A stretch of DNA of 64,000 bases from Rhodococcus qingshengii JCM 15477. GTDB lineage: Bacteria; Actinomycetota; Actinomycetes; Mycobacteriales; Mycobacteriaceae. The stretch covers positions 664,501 to 728,500 of the forward strand of contig NZ_CP096563.1 of NCBI RefSeq assembly GCF_023221595.1, read 5' to 3'. Positions 41,885 to 51,026 of the stretch are shown piece after piece. Made by a program: the position numbers and the translations under genes. Within the stretch, counting starts at the first letter, position 1; the number at the start of each line of letters is the position of its first letter. Under the pieces are notes generated by a model. The model was not told the origin of the DNA, searched no databases, and was given only the letters and a program-made list of their open reading frames with translations.

Positions 41885-42738
41885 GCCGTGTGGACACCGC
41901 TGCGTCCCAGGTCCTGATCGCCACGGATCTGGACCGCACGATGATCTATTCGCAGGCCGCGATCGGCGGCGATCCCAGTGGCTCCGACCTGGATTCGGCA
42001 CCGAGCCCGCTGTGCGTCGAGTACTACAACGGCGGTCCGCTCTCGCACATGAGCGTCGAATCGATCGAACTGCTGACCGCGCTCAGCTCGCGGGTTCCGG
42101 TAATTCCGACGACGACCAGGACCATTGCGCAGTTCCAGCGGATCGATCTTCCCGGCGGACCGTGGAAGTACGCGATCACGAGCAACGGCGGAAACATCCT
42201 CGTAGACGGCGAAGCCGATCGCGACTGGCGAAACGAGATCGACCGTTCGACCCGTAAGTCCGGCGCCGAGTTGCCGCAGGTTCAGGCGGAACTGGAATCG
42301 CGGATCGACTCGAGCTGGGTCAGCTCCATTCGTGTTGCCGACGACCTGTTTCCATACCTGGTCGTCGATCTGGCCGTGATGCCGAGTGATTTCGAAACCG
42401 AATGGAATGGGTGGTGCGTGACGCGGGGCTGGAACGTCTCGCGTCAAGGCCGCAAGATCTACACGATGCCCGACGCGGTCTCGAAGTCACGAGCGCTGGC
42501 AGAGGTGCGCCGCAGACTGGTCGAGTCGGGTGATCTGGATCAGTCCGCCGTCGTGATCTCGGCTGGTGACGGCGCATTGGATGCGGACATGCTCGAATAC
42601 TCCGATTTCGCGATCAGGCCCAGGCACGGTGAGCTGGAAGAACTGAATTGGCAACGGCCGACCGTTACTGTGACAGAAAGGTCCGGTATCGCAGCGAGCG
42701 CGGAGATCTTGCGGTGGTTCTCTTCCGCGCTCGGGTAA
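41881..42738 (+). CDS. HAD-superfamily hydrolase of the Ter operon
   Basis: Protein of 285 residues starting with GTG 41881 inside the stop of the StiP gene. Motif I is LIATDLDRTMIYS (DxDxT), motif II IPTTTRTIAQF, the Lys is in PDAVSKSRALAEVRRR, and motif IV is ISAGDGALDADMLEYSDF. It is a cytoplasmic phosphatase of the Cof/sucrose-phosphatase type. In the operon it would remove a phosphate from the proposed nucleoside-like product. The substrate is inferred from context alone. Confidence 0.85.
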   Translation: MSRVDTAASQVLIATDLDRTMIYSQAAIGGDPSGSDLDSAPSPLCVEYYNGGPLSHMSVESIELLTALSSRVPVIPTTTRTIAQFQRIDLPGGPWKYAITSNGGNILVDGEADRDWRNEIDRSTRKSGAELPQVQAELESRIDSSWVSSIRVADDLFPYLVVDLAVMPSDFETEWNGWCVTRGWNVSRQGRKIYTMPDAVSKSRALAEVRRRLVESGDLDQSAVVISAGDGALDADMLEYSDFAIRPRHGELEELNWQRPTVTVTERSGIAASAEILRWFSSALG

Positions 42739-42765
42739 TACACGCTCTCTATGAAGGGGATTTAG

Positions 42766-44175
42766 TTGTCTGTATCGCTTGCCAAAGGGCAGAACGGCCC
42801 GCTGGACGTCTCGGATGTAGTTGTCTCGGTTCAGCTGGCTGCGGCCGCTGACCTGTCTGCACTCCTCGTGACGAGCAACGGAAAAGTTCGTTCCGACGCC
42901 GACTTCGTCTTCTTCAACCAGCCGACCGGACCCGGCGTGCAATTGGTACCCAACCCGGGTGGCATTGCCTCACTCCGAGTCTCACTCGCCGGCGTACCCG
43001 CCGATATCGAGCAGGTTCGCGCCGTCATCACGCTCGACGACGCTTCGTCGAACTTCGGGCGCACTGCTGCACCGACCGCTCGGGTCTCCGATGCGGCCGG
43101 GAACGTGTTGTACGAGTACGTGATCGACGGCCTCACCACCGAGTCCATCGTCATCGCGCTCGAGGTGTACCGACGCCAGGGTGCATGGAAGGTGCGCGCC
43201 GTCGGCCAGGGGTACGCGGGTGGATTTGCCGCGCTGGTCACCGATCATGGTGTGTCCGTCGACGATGCACCACCGCCGCCTCCCACTCCGGTCGCGGCTC
43301 CGGCGCCGATCACCCCGCCCTCGTCCGTCGCTCCTACACCGCCGGCGTACAACCAGCCGCCGCAGCAGCAGCCTTCGTACAACGCGCCGCCGGTTCCGCC
43401 GGCCCCGCCCGCGTACAACCAGCCGCCGGCCTACAACCAGGGACCGACGCCGCCGGCCTACCCGCCGGCGCAGCAGCCTGCCTACAACCAACAGCCTGCG
43501 TACAACCAGCAGCCGACGTACAACCAGGCACCCCCGGCGCCTCCCGTGCAGAACCAGCCGCCGGCGCAGCAGCCCGAGGTGAGCCTGGTCAAGGGACGCC
43601 CCGTCAGCCTGACCAAGGGCCAGAAGGTCACACTCCGCAAGGAGGGCGGCGTCGCGCTCACCATGATCCAGATGGGTCTGGGTTGGGATCCGATCAAGAA
43701 GAGCGGCCTGTTCGGAAGCCGTACCGCCGATGTCGACCTCGACGCTTCGGCACTCCTGTACGCCGACGGCAACCTCGTCGACGTCTGCTACTACGGTCAG
43801 TTGACGTCCAAGGACGGCTCGGTCCGTCACATGGGTGACAACCTGACCGGCGACGGAGACGGCGACGACGAGGTCATGCTCGTCGATCTTCAGCGGGTCC
43901 CGGCTCACGTGACCACCGTGATCTTCACCGTGACCTCGTACCGCGGACACACGTTCGAGCAGGTCTCCAACGCTTTCTGCCGTCTCGTGGACAGCACCAC
44001 CAACTCCGAGCTCGCTCGATACACGCTCCAGGGCGGCATGGCTTTCACCGGAATGGTGATGGCAAAGGTGTACCGCGTGAACGGTGAATGGAAGCTGCAG
44101 GCCATCGGTGAAGGTATCCAGGCCAAGCACGCAGGAGAAGCTGCGCCGCAGCTGGGCCGTTTCCTCACTGCTTGA
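42766..44175 (+). CDS. Double TerD protein with Pro/Tyr/Asn/Gln-rich linker
   Basis: Protein of 469 residues from a TTG at 42766 with AAGGGGA ahead. Residues about 1-165 are one TerD domain (MSVSLAKGQN, then WKVRAVGQGYAGGFAALVTD). Residues about 166-270 are a low-complexity linker with many AYNQ or TYNQ units and proline runs. Residues about 275-465 are a second, fuller TerD (SLTKGQKVTLRKEGGVALTM, VDLDASALLY, GDNLTGDGDGDDEVM). The first domain lacks some acidic residues of the calcium sites; the second keeps them. The linker repeats may be a flexible or phase-separating spacer. It follows the HAD gene by 27 bases. Confidence 0.9.
   Translation: MSVSLAKGQNGPLDVSDVVVSVQLAAAADLSALLVTSNGKVRSDADFVFFNQPTGPGVQLVPNPGGIASLRVSLAGVPADIEQVRAVITLDDASSNFGRTAAPTARVSDAAGNVLYEYVIDGLTTESIVIALEVYRRQGAWKVRAVGQGYAGGFAALVTDHGVSVDDAPPPPPTPVAAPAPITPPSSVAPTPPAYNQPPQQQPSYNAPPVPPAPPAYNQPPAYNQGPTPPAYPPAQQPAYNQQPAYNQQPTYNQAPPAPPVQNQPPAQQPEVSLVKGRPVSLTKGQKVTLRKEGGVALTMIQMGLGWDPIKKSGLFGSRTADVDLDASALLYADGNLVDVCYYGQLTSKDGSVRHMGDNLTGDGDGDDEVMLVDLQRVPAHVTTVIFTVTSYRGHTFEQVSNAFCRLVDSTTNSELARYTLQGGMAFTGMVMAKVYRVNGEWKLQAIGEGIQAKHAGEAAPQLGRFLTA
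43340..43535 (+). repeat. YNQ-coding repeat tract inside the double TerD gene
   Basis: About nine near copies of a unit encoding (P)(A/S/T)YNQ or YN plus prolines and glutamines, with TACAACCAG as the recurring DNA core. The irregular spacing suggests past slippage; copy number may vary among strains. Confidence 0.75.
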
Positions 44176-44333
44176 GTCGAGACTGCATACTCGAGATGAA
44201 TCCGGTTCGGCGGTAGGTGATTTCGATCGCCGTCCGTCGAACCGGACATCGTTTCCCCCTCTGTGCGTTAACCTCATGCGGCATGTCGAGCCGTCAGTCG
44301 AGCGGCCGTGCGCGAGAGGACTTGGCACAGTAG

Positions 44334-45227
44334 ATGATCATTCGAGGGAAACTTCTCGGTCGGGCGGCGGCCGTCGCAGGCGTTGTGCTGGCGCTCGTGA
44401 GCACCGGAATCGCGCAGGCTTCGGTGCCCCAGTCGGAAACTCGGTCAGGAGTATCCGGCACCGGGATCAAGTACGTCGCCCTCGGTGACTCCCGCGCCTC
44501 CGGCCCAAGGCTGGAACCGATGTACCCCGACGCCTGTTCGCGTTCGTACGAGAACTTCGCGGGCAAGATCTCTCGGGCACTCGAGGTCGCGGAGTTCACC
44601 GACGTCTCTTGCAGCGCGGCACGCGCCGAGAACATCATCGACACTCCACAGCTGATTCCGAACTACTGGCCTGTCCAACTCGATGCCGTTCACCCGGACA
44701 CCGACCTGATCACCATCTCGATCGGCGGCAACGACTCCAACAGCATCTTCCTCGGCCCCCTGTGCGTCGCTCCGGGGCCAGGAACCGATCGTGGATGCCG
44801 GTACGACCCGCTCGCGAATTCCGTCGCCCAATCCGGAATCGACCGGGCTGCCGGAGAATTGGATCGCATCCTGACTGCGGTCACGCAGCGCGCGCCTAAC
44901 GCTCGCATCTACCTGATCGGTGAGGGCGGCATGATCTCCTCTCGCGGATGCTGGCCGAACATTCCGTTCTCAGACGCCGACGCATCCTGGTTCATGGACT
45001 ACTTCGCTCGCTACAACACGAAGTTCGACGAGGTCGCCCACGCCCACGGTGTGCGCACTGTCGACATTGCGGCGGCGAGCATCGCCGGCGGACACGACGC
45101 ATGTGCGAGTGCAGATCAGCGTTGGTTCGAAGGCCTGTTCTCGGAGTCGACGGCGCAGCGCTTGCACTTCACGGACGCTGGGATGACCGCGGTGGCCGAT
45201 CTAGTGGTGGCGGACGTGCAAGGCTGA
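44334..45227 (+). CDS. Secreted SGNH/GDSL hydrolase
   Basis: Protein of 297 residues. A signal peptide is clear (IIRGKLLGRAAAVAGVVLAL, ending near IAQAS). SGNH blocks: VALGDSRASGPR (block I, nucleophile Ser), ISIGGNDSN (block III, Asn) and a C-terminal LHFTDAGMTAVADL carrying Asp and His (block V). Several Cys residues suggest disulfides. It is an extracytoplasmic esterase or lipase. It lies inside the Ter island between two TerD-domain genes but has no evident functional link to them, so it may be an unrelated insert. Confidence 0.88.
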   Translation: MIIRGKLLGRAAAVAGVVLALVSTGIAQASVPQSETRSGVSGTGIKYVALGDSRASGPRLEPMYPDACSRSYENFAGKISRALEVAEFTDVSCSAARAENIIDTPQLIPNYWPVQLDAVHPDTDLITISIGGNDSNSIFLGPLCVAPGPGTDRGCRYDPLANSVAQSGIDRAAGELDRILTAVTQRAPNARIYLIGEGGMISSRGCWPNIPFSDADASWFMDYFARYNTKFDEVAHAHGVRTVDIAAASIAGGHDACASADQRWFEGLFSESTAQRLHFTDAGMTAVADLVVADVQG

Positions 45228-45261
45228 CCGAGAGAGCCCGGTCATGGCATAGTTCGCTGCT

Positions 45262-46824
45262 GTGGGTATGACTTTTGTTCCCGGACAGAACGCGCCGCTG
45301 CAGGCGCCCGTGGTGACGTTTCGAGCCGAGAGCCAGACGCCGTTCGACGTGTCGGCGCTGGTAGCGGACGCGAACCTGCGGGCATTGACGTCCGCGGACT
45401 TCGTGTTCTACAACCAACCGTCCACCGCTGGAGTGCAACTCGACGAGAGTGGCATCCGGGTGGAGCTCGATCGACTTCACCCCGATGCGGCAGCGGTGTT
45501 GTGCATCGTGAGCGTGGATCCGGCAGCGACGGCCGCGGGAGCCTTTCGCACGGCCGGGCTCTCCGCCACCCTGAGCGATCAATCCGGTTCGGTCCTGGCC
45601 GAATTCGCGATCCCCACCGCAGGTACCGAGACAGCGGTCATCTGCTGGGAGCTGTACCGAAAGTCCGGTGCCTGGAAGATCCGGGCCGTCGGGCAGGGCT
45701 ATGCGGGTGGTCTGGCGGAACTGATCTCGGTGCACGGCGTCGAGGTCGACGACGAGCCGGCACAACCAGCCCCGACAGCCGCGCCCGCGTGGGACTCCGC
45801 GGTGGAGCCGTTGGAGGTGGGCCGAGGCCTCGAGCGCGCGTGGATGATCTTCGAGGACGCCTCACGATCTGCCGCTTCCTTCGTCTCCAGCAGTGAGTAC
45901 GCGCTTGCCCGTTTGGACGAGGATCTGACCGCAGCCGTCGCAGATCCGTCGTTGCGGAACTCGGCAGCGGGAGTGGCTGCGCGCGACGCCGCGCAGAAGC
46001 GTCACGACGACCTCGTCTCGCTCGCGAGGGACAATCACGCTCGCGACAGTGCTCAGCTTGCCCACGAACTCGGCGTGATCGACGGCGTGCTCCCGCGGTC
46101 GATGGCGTCGTGGAAGTCGGTGTCGTGGGCGGGCACAACTGATCCGGCCCAGATCACAGCCGTCAGCGACGGAATGCGTCTGGGCGAGCTGTCGGCTCCG
46201 GACCGCGGCACACTCACCGTTCCGTACTGCGTCCCGTTGCCATTGCGCCGGCCGATCTGGGTGGACAGCACGTCGAGCAAAGCAGCGCTCGGTCTGATCA
46301 GTGCCGTCACCGTGCGTGTCATGGCCGCCGGCCCGATGCCGCTACTCGACGTCGTCGACCTGACCGGCTCGCTCACTCCACTGACCGACCGACTGGCACC
46401 GATGCTCGCGGGCCCGGTCATCACCGCTCACACCGAGATCTCAGCACGCTTGCGGGCACTGGCCGAGGCCGTCGACATGGGCGAACTCGCGCGAATGAGT
46501 GGTGTCGCAGATGGCCCGAGTTCCCTGCGCCTGTTGATCCTCAGCGATTTCCCGCACGGGTACTCCGCCGAAGACGCACAGACCATCATGTTCCTCGCCG
46601 AACGCGGACCGGGAATCGGTTTGTCGATACTGATTGTCGGAGAGGACGAGTCGAACTTCGCGGAAGAATCCGTCGCCGCACTGTCCGAGGGGTGCCAACA
46701 TCTTTCGGCAGCAGGGCAGACGGAGGTTCACGATCCGTGGACCCGCACGCAATGGCACTTCACCCCGGACGTGCTCGACCCGATCTCCGAGTCGCGAATT
46801 CTGGCAGTGTTCGACCGTACCTAG
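45262..46824 (+). CDS. TerD-domain protein with FtsK/HerA-like C-terminal region
   Basis: Protein of 520 residues from GTG 45262. Residues about 1-165 are TerD (MTFVPGQNAPLQAP, DFVFYNQPSTAGVQL, WKIRAVGQGYAGGLAELISV). Residues about 190-280 are helical. Residues about 310-510 follow the order of FtsK/HerA-type ATPase domains (LTVPYCVPLPLRRPIWVDS, LISAVTVRVMAAGPMPLLDV, LRLLILSDFPHGYSAEDAQT, GPGIGLSILIVGED), but the P-loop Gly-Lys-Ser/Thr is missing. It may be an inactive ATPase relative that binds a partner. The tail assignment is tentative; TerD is certain. Confidence 0.7.
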   Translation: MGMTFVPGQNAPLQAPVVTFRAESQTPFDVSALVADANLRALTSADFVFYNQPSTAGVQLDESGIRVELDRLHPDAAAVLCIVSVDPAATAAGAFRTAGLSATLSDQSGSVLAEFAIPTAGTETAVICWELYRKSGAWKIRAVGQGYAGGLAELISVHGVEVDDEPAQPAPTAAPAWDSAVEPLEVGRGLERAWMIFEDASRSAASFVSSSEYALARLDEDLTAAVADPSLRNSAAGVAARDAAQKRHDDLVSLARDNHARDSAQLAHELGVIDGVLPRSMASWKSVSWAGTTDPAQITAVSDGMRLGELSAPDRGTLTVPYCVPLPLRRPIWVDSTSSKAALGLISAVTVRVMAAGPMPLLDVVDLTGSLTPLTDRLAPMLAGPVITAHTEISARLRALAEAVDMGELARMSGVADGPSSLRLLILSDFPHGYSAEDAQTIMFLAERGPGIGLSILIVGEDESNFAEESVAALSEGCQHLSAAGQTEVHDPWTRTQWHFTPDVLDPISESRILAVFDRT

Positions 46825-46908
46825 TGGCCGATGGCGGATTGCCGAGCGCACAGGCAGAGTGGTGGTACGACCACGCGCGGTGTGTGGCGGCAATACTCGA
46901 GGAGACTC

Positions 46909-47364
46909 ATGGCATTCTGGGATCAGTTGAAGGCTAAGGCTCAGGAGATGAACGGCCAGCTCAAGACAAAGACCAGCCAGTTCCAGAACAAGGAATTCAA
47001 GAACGCGAGCATGGCAATGTGCGCGTTGATCGCCGCCGCAGACGGTTCGATCGATCCGTCGGAGCGTCAGAAGACCGCCGCGCTGATCATGAGCAACGAG
47101 TCGCTCGCGGTCTTCCCGCCGGACGAGCTTCGTGAGCAGTTCGACTGGTACTGCAGCAAGCTGTCCTCGGACTACGAGTTCGGCAAGGTCGAGGCAACCG
47201 CGACCATCGCCAAGCTCAAGTCGAAGCAGGATCAGGCCCGCGCGGTCATCCAGATCGGCATCATCATCGGCGGCGCGGACGGCAACTTCGACGAGCACGA
47301 GCGCGGCGTCGTACGCGACATGTGTTTTGCAGTCGGAATCTCTCCGGCCGAGTTCGATCTCTGA
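46909..47364 (+). CDS. terB: TerB tellurite-resistance protein
   Basis: Protein of 151 residues from the ATG at 46909 with GAGGAG ahead. It is an all-helical TerB: SMAMCALIAAADGSIDPSER and the later IIIGGADGNFDEHERGVVRD are the two acidic metal-binding DG(S/N) sites. TerB sits at the inner membrane with TerC and TerD-type proteins in the proposed stress complex. It closes the Ter island, followed by a strong terminator. Confidence 0.94.
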   Translation: MAFWDQLKAKAQEMNGQLKTKTSQFQNKEFKNASMAMCALIAAADGSIDPSERQKTAALIMSNESLAVFPPDELREQFDWYCSKLSSDYEFGKVEATATIAKLKSKQDQARAVIQIGIIIGGADGNFDEHERGVVRDMCFAVGISPAEFDL

Positions 47365-47381
47365 TCGATTCAGAGCATGAA

Positions 47382-47421
47382 AGCGGGTGCGGCGCGAAAG
47401 CGCTGCACCCGCTCTTCTTTT
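47382..47421 (+). terminator. Intrinsic terminator after terB
   Basis: AGCGGGTGCGGCGC-GAAA-GCGCTGCACCCGCT forms a 14-bp stem with one G-T pair and a GAAA loop, followed by CTTCTTTT (47414-47421). It ends the Ter transcript; the convergent OHCU decarboxylase gene stops at 47421. Confidence 0.92.
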
Positions 47422-47942
47422 CAGTACTCGGGATAACCGTCCTCGGGTCCCAGCATGCGCTCGATCCTCGTCCGCGTGATCTTGGCGAGCTCGTCGACGC
47501 AGACCTTGCGCTCGACGGACCGTTCGTTGGACATGCGCTGGCCGATGTTTTCGAGCAGGTCGTCGGCGTCGTGGCCGTGCGAACACCACAGATACCGGAA
47601 GCCGAAGTTCCGCTCGTACTCCTCGCCGGCGCGATAGATGGTTGCCATGACGGCGTCGTCCGGAACCCAGATCGAGCATTGCTCGAGGTGGGACGGCACG
47701 CTGTTCCTACGGACGCCGACCGGTGGATGGCATTGCAGGGCGCGTTCGACGTCGACGTCCGAGAGGTTGAGAATCGCGTCCTCGGCGCGCGAGAGGATCT
47801 CCGCGTGGTCGGCGAACGGACGTCCGTCGCTGACCCACCCGGCCCACGTCAGCGAGCAGCAGCACTCGAACAATGCGTGAACCGCCTTCTGCCGCGGTAG
47901 TTCGTTGAAGCGCTCCAACCCGATCGATTGATGTAGCAGCAT
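47421..47942 (-). CDS. 2-oxo-4-hydroxy-4-carboxy-5-ureidoimidazoline (OHCU) decarboxylase
   Basis: Protein of 173 residues, all-helical. Catalytic features: RALQCHPPVGVRRNSVPSHL (His of the HPxIG-type motif with downstream residues), IYRAGEEYERNFGFRYLWCS (the NFGFxY motif and the acidic residue before it). The enzyme makes S-allantoin in uric acid breakdown. No uricase or HIU hydrolase gene is beside it. Upstream is about 480 bases without a gene and then an IS21 element, so partner genes may have been displaced, or may be elsewhere. Confidence 0.88.
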   Translation of the reverse strand: MLLHQSIGLERFNELPRQKAVHALFECCCSLTWAGWVSDGRPFADHAEILSRAEDAILNLSDVDVERALQCHPPVGVRRNSVPSHLEQCSIWVPDDAVMATIYRAGEEYERNFGFRYLWCSHGHDADDLLENIGQRMSNERSVERKVCVDELAKITRTRIERMLGPEDGYPEY

Positions 47943-48418
47943 GTGACCTCCCGGCCCGTTGTGCCTTCAGGCGCGCTCGACATGCCGCGCGGTAACCAGA
48001 TGCGCGACCATATCGATAATTCACTGCTTCACCTGGGAAAGGAAGGTTTGCTCACCGAGTTTTCAGGTTCTTAACGCGGCGTAACGAGCTGACCGACACG
48101 ATCTCCACCCGACAAGGTTCGCTGACGAAGCCGACTCACCCGGGCGCCGATGACTACAGGAGATGGCGAGCAATCTGTCCCGAAAAGAGGCCAATCAACG
48201 TTGCGTCTGATGCAACTTCACGGAGATCGGTTGGCGATCCCGCCGTCTCCGAAAGGCGACCAGCGGCTTGACAGGGTCGGCTCTCGTTTGAGGCTCTCGG
48301 CGTCGGCCCCTGCAATGGGCCGGGAGTGTGTCTCGTTCGCTGGCAGTCGTGGAGGCTCCGCGCGAGTTCGCGGTTGGCTCGATTTTGTATCGGGCCGTAG
48401 ATGTCATATCAAGAATCT
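47943..48418. other. Gene-free stretch upstream of the OHCU gene
   Basis: No convincing gene, tRNA or repeat was seen. The short open frames lack ribosome sites and show no family features. It should contain the promoter of the OHCU gene (leftward) and of the interrupted membrane protein gene (rightward). Confidence 0.5.
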
Positions 48419-48499
48419 ATGAGGTCGAGGGTGGATACGGTGGGCGAGCGGAGGGGGATGTGGATCGTCGCCGCATTGTCGATACTTGCTCTGGCAGCA
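48419..48499 (+). pseudogene. 5' fragment of a small membrane protein gene split by IS21
   Basis: From the ATG at 48419 (or GTG 48440 or ATG 48458) the frame encodes a basic start and MWIVAALSILALAA, the first part of a membrane helix, and is then cut by the IS21 left end at 48500. Its last six bases, GCAGCA, are the target duplication. When the element and one duplicate are removed, the frame continues directly into the fragment at 51153. Confidence 0.8.
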
Positions 48500-48690
48500 T
48501 GTCGGCGGCCATGAAATTCTGCCCGGAGACGGCCACGAAACTGCCCGCTGGCGGACATGAAACCTGCCCGGTGGCGGTCATGGGATCTGCCCGACACGAC
48601 GTCGTCTGCCTCACCGGCTCCGACGGTTGAGGCCCCTCCTCAGGTGCGATCGGCGGTGCTGAAGCGCCCGTCGCCCTGAGGAGGGACAAC

Positions 48691-50235
48691 TTGAAGTCTG
48701 CCGAGGAGATCATGGAAATCCTGGATGCCTACGACCTGACAGGGTCGTTGCGTGATGCCGGCGAGCTGGCCGGATGCTCGCACCACACGGTCAAGCACTA
48801 CGTGGACCGCCGTGCTGCCGGGGGTGAGCTGGACAAGGCCGTGACTCGGCCGCAGTTGATCGATGAGTACCTGCCCAAGGTCGAGGAGTGGGTCGAGCGG
48901 TCCAAGGGCAAGGTCCGTGCCGACAGAGCGCACGAGAAGCTGCTCGCGATGGGCTACAAGGGTTCGGAGCGCACCACCCGTCGTGCGGTCGCATCGGTGA
49001 AGAAGTCATACCGGTCAGGACATGTGCGGGTCCACCGGCCCTGGGTCACCGAGCCGGGGATGTGGCTGCAGTACGACTACGGCGACGGACCTGTCGTCGA
49101 CGGCGTCAAGACGGTTCTGTTCGTGGCGTGGCTGGCGTGGTCGCGGTTCCGGGTCGTGATCGCGCTGCGCGATAAGACCATGCCGTCCGTGTTCGCCGCG
49201 CTGGACCAGACCTTCCGCCGGTTGGGTGGGGTGCCGACCTACGTGCTGACCGACAACGAGAAGACCGTCACGACCGAGCACATCGCCGGGATCCCGGTCC
49301 GCAACGGACAGCTCGTCACCTTCGCCGAGCACTACTCGGTCGTGGTCCACACCTGTGTGCCGGCGGATCCGGCGTCCAAGGGCGGCACCGAGTCGTCGGT
49401 GAAGATCAGCAAGGCCGACCTGGTGCCCAAGGACACCAACCTGCGTGAGGAGTACGCGTCGTTTAGCGAGCTCGAGGAGGCGTGTGAGGCGTTCTGTCAG
49501 AAGGTCAACACCCGGGCTCACCGGACCACGAAGCGGCCACCGGTCGAGATGTTGGCCGAAGAGCGGACACGGCTACACCCGGTCCCGACACAGCCGCACA
49601 CAGTCGCGTTCGGCACCACCCGGGTAGTGCCGGGCAACACGCCGATGGTGATGTTCGAGTCCGGCCAGTACTCGGTGCCACACACCCTGCTCGGCGCCAC
49701 GGTGTGGGTTCGTGCCCAAGGACTCGGCGACGGCGAGGAGGTCGTCATCGTTCACGTCGGCGAGGACGGACCCGCCGAGGTCGCCCGCCACGCGCGCGCG
49801 ACGCCGGGCACGCCGAGGATCAACGACGAGCACTTCCCACCGCAGCCGGAAGGTCCGTTGAACCGGCAGCCGCGAGCGAAGAACCCAGCGGAAGCCGAGT
49901 TCCTCGACCTGGGCGAGGGCGCCCGCCTGTGGCTGGTCGAGGCCGCTGCGGCGGGCACGCCGCGGATGAGGGTCAAGATGGCCGAAGCCCTCAGCCTGGC
50001 CAAGCTGTTCGACCCCGTCGAGGTCGACTGGGCACTCGGCCACGCCGCCGTCCACGGCCGGTTCGCCGAGGCCGATCTGTCCTCGATCCTCGACCACCAC
50101 GCCCGGCAACCCGCTGTTGGCGAGCACCGTGCCGGCGAAGAACGGTCGCTGACCCAGGGCACCGCCGGATGGGCACGTCTCGGCCAGCACGACAGCCAGC
50201 ACGACAGCCGCGAGGGGAACGAGGTGACCCGATGA
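48691..50235 (+). CDS. istA: IS21-family transposase IstA
   Basis: Protein of 514 residues from a TTG at 48691 with AGGAGGG ahead. The N-terminal helix-turn-helix is SLRDAGELAGCSHHTVKHYV. The DDE catalytic core follows: MWLQYDYGDGPVVDGVKTVL (first Asp), VPTYVLTDNEKTVTTEH (second Asp) and the Glu in PADPASKGGTESSVKISKAD. The C-terminal third is basic and variable. It cuts and joins DNA at the element ends, together with IstB. No frameshift is seen, so it is probably active. Confidence 0.95.
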   Translation: MKSAEEIMEILDAYDLTGSLRDAGELAGCSHHTVKHYVDRRAAGGELDKAVTRPQLIDEYLPKVEEWVERSKGKVRADRAHEKLLAMGYKGSERTTRRAVASVKKSYRSGHVRVHRPWVTEPGMWLQYDYGDGPVVDGVKTVLFVAWLAWSRFRVVIALRDKTMPSVFAALDQTFRRLGGVPTYVLTDNEKTVTTEHIAGIPVRNGQLVTFAEHYSVVVHTCVPADPASKGGTESSVKISKADLVPKDTNLREEYASFSELEEACEAFCQKVNTRAHRTTKRPPVEMLAEERTRLHPVPTQPHTVAFGTTRVVPGNTPMVMFESGQYSVPHTLLGATVWVRAQGLGDGEEVVIVHVGEDGPAEVARHARATPGTPRINDEHFPPQPEGPLNRQPRAKNPAEAEFLDLGEGARLWLVEAAAAGTPRMRVKMAEALSLAKLFDPVEVDWALGHAAVHGRFAEADLSSILDHHARQPAVGEHRAGEERSLTQGTAGWARLGQHDSQHDSREGNEVTR

Positions 50236-51026
50236 CGACCAAGACCACCACACCATCGATGGCGTCCGCGCCGCCGTTGCCGGCCGAGTTGGAGGACCTC
50301 TTGCGGCGGCTTCGGCTGCCCCACATCCGTCGCCACGCACCGGAGGTCGTCGCGACCGCGAAGGCCCAACGCTGGGAGCCCGCCGAGGTGCTCAAGGCTC
50401 TGTTCGCCGAGGAGGTCGCCGGAAGGGAACGCTCCGCACTGGCCACCCGCAGGGCGGCTGCGGGGTTCCCGACCGGGAAGACGTTCGATGCGTGGCAGCC
50501 CGAGGCATCCTCGATCCCGGCACCGACCCAGCAGGCACTCCGCACCCTGGAATGGGTCCACCGTCGGGAAAACCTCGTCGTGTGCGGGCCGTCGGGGACC
50601 GGGAAGACGTTCCTACTGGAGGCACTCGGTCACCAAGCCGTCGAGGCCGGGTTGAAGGTCGCCTGGTTCACCCTGGAAGACCTCGGGGTCCTGCTGCGCC
50701 GCCATCGTGCCGACGACACGGTGTCCAAGGCCATCGCCCGTGTGCTGCGCGCCGATCTCGTTGTCGTCGACGACATCGGCCTGTTGCCGGTCGCCCAGGA
50801 TGCCGCCGAGGGGCTCTACCGGCTCGTCGACGCCGCCTACGAGAAGCGGTCGGTCGCGATCAGCTCGAACCTGCACCCGTCCGGGTTCGACGAGCTGATG
50901 CCCAAGACGCTGGCGACCGCCACCGTCGACCGGCTACTGCACCACGCCCACGTGTGCCAGACCAGCGGAGACTCCGTGCGACTTACCCAGGCACTCGCCG
51001 GCCGAGGGGTGAGTCCCTTGAGCTGA
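50232..51026 (+). CDS. istB: IS21-family helper ATPase IstB
   Basis: Protein of 264 residues, an AAA+ ATPase. Walker A is VVCGPSGTGKTFLLEALG, Walker B LVVVDDIGLLP, and sensor 1 VAISSNLHPSGF. IstB assembles on DNA, selects the target and stimulates IstA. Its ATG overlaps the istA stop by four bases (ATGA), the usual coupling. It appears intact. Confidence 0.95.
   Translation: MTTKTTTPSMASAPPLPAELEDLLRRLRLPHIRRHAPEVVATAKAQRWEPAEVLKALFAEEVAGRERSALATRRAAAGFPTGKTFDAWQPEASSIPAPTQQALRTLEWVHRRENLVVCGPSGTGKTFLLEALGHQAVEAGLKVAWFTLEDLGVLLRRHRADDTVSKAIARVLRADLVVVDDIGLLPVAQDAAEGLYRLVDAAYEKRSVAISSNLHPSGFDELMPKTLATATVDRLLHHAHVCQTSGDSVRLTQALAGRGVSPLS

Noticed and set aside
48150..48422. Open frames in the gap upstream of the IS21 element
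   Set aside because: No ribosome sites, no family features and biased basic compositions typical of random frames in GC-rich DNA.
48519..48592. Four regular 22-23 bp repeats that could look like a small CRISPR array
   Set aside because: The same array occurs inverted at the other end of the IS21 element, there are no proper spacers and no cas genes. They are transposase-binding sites.
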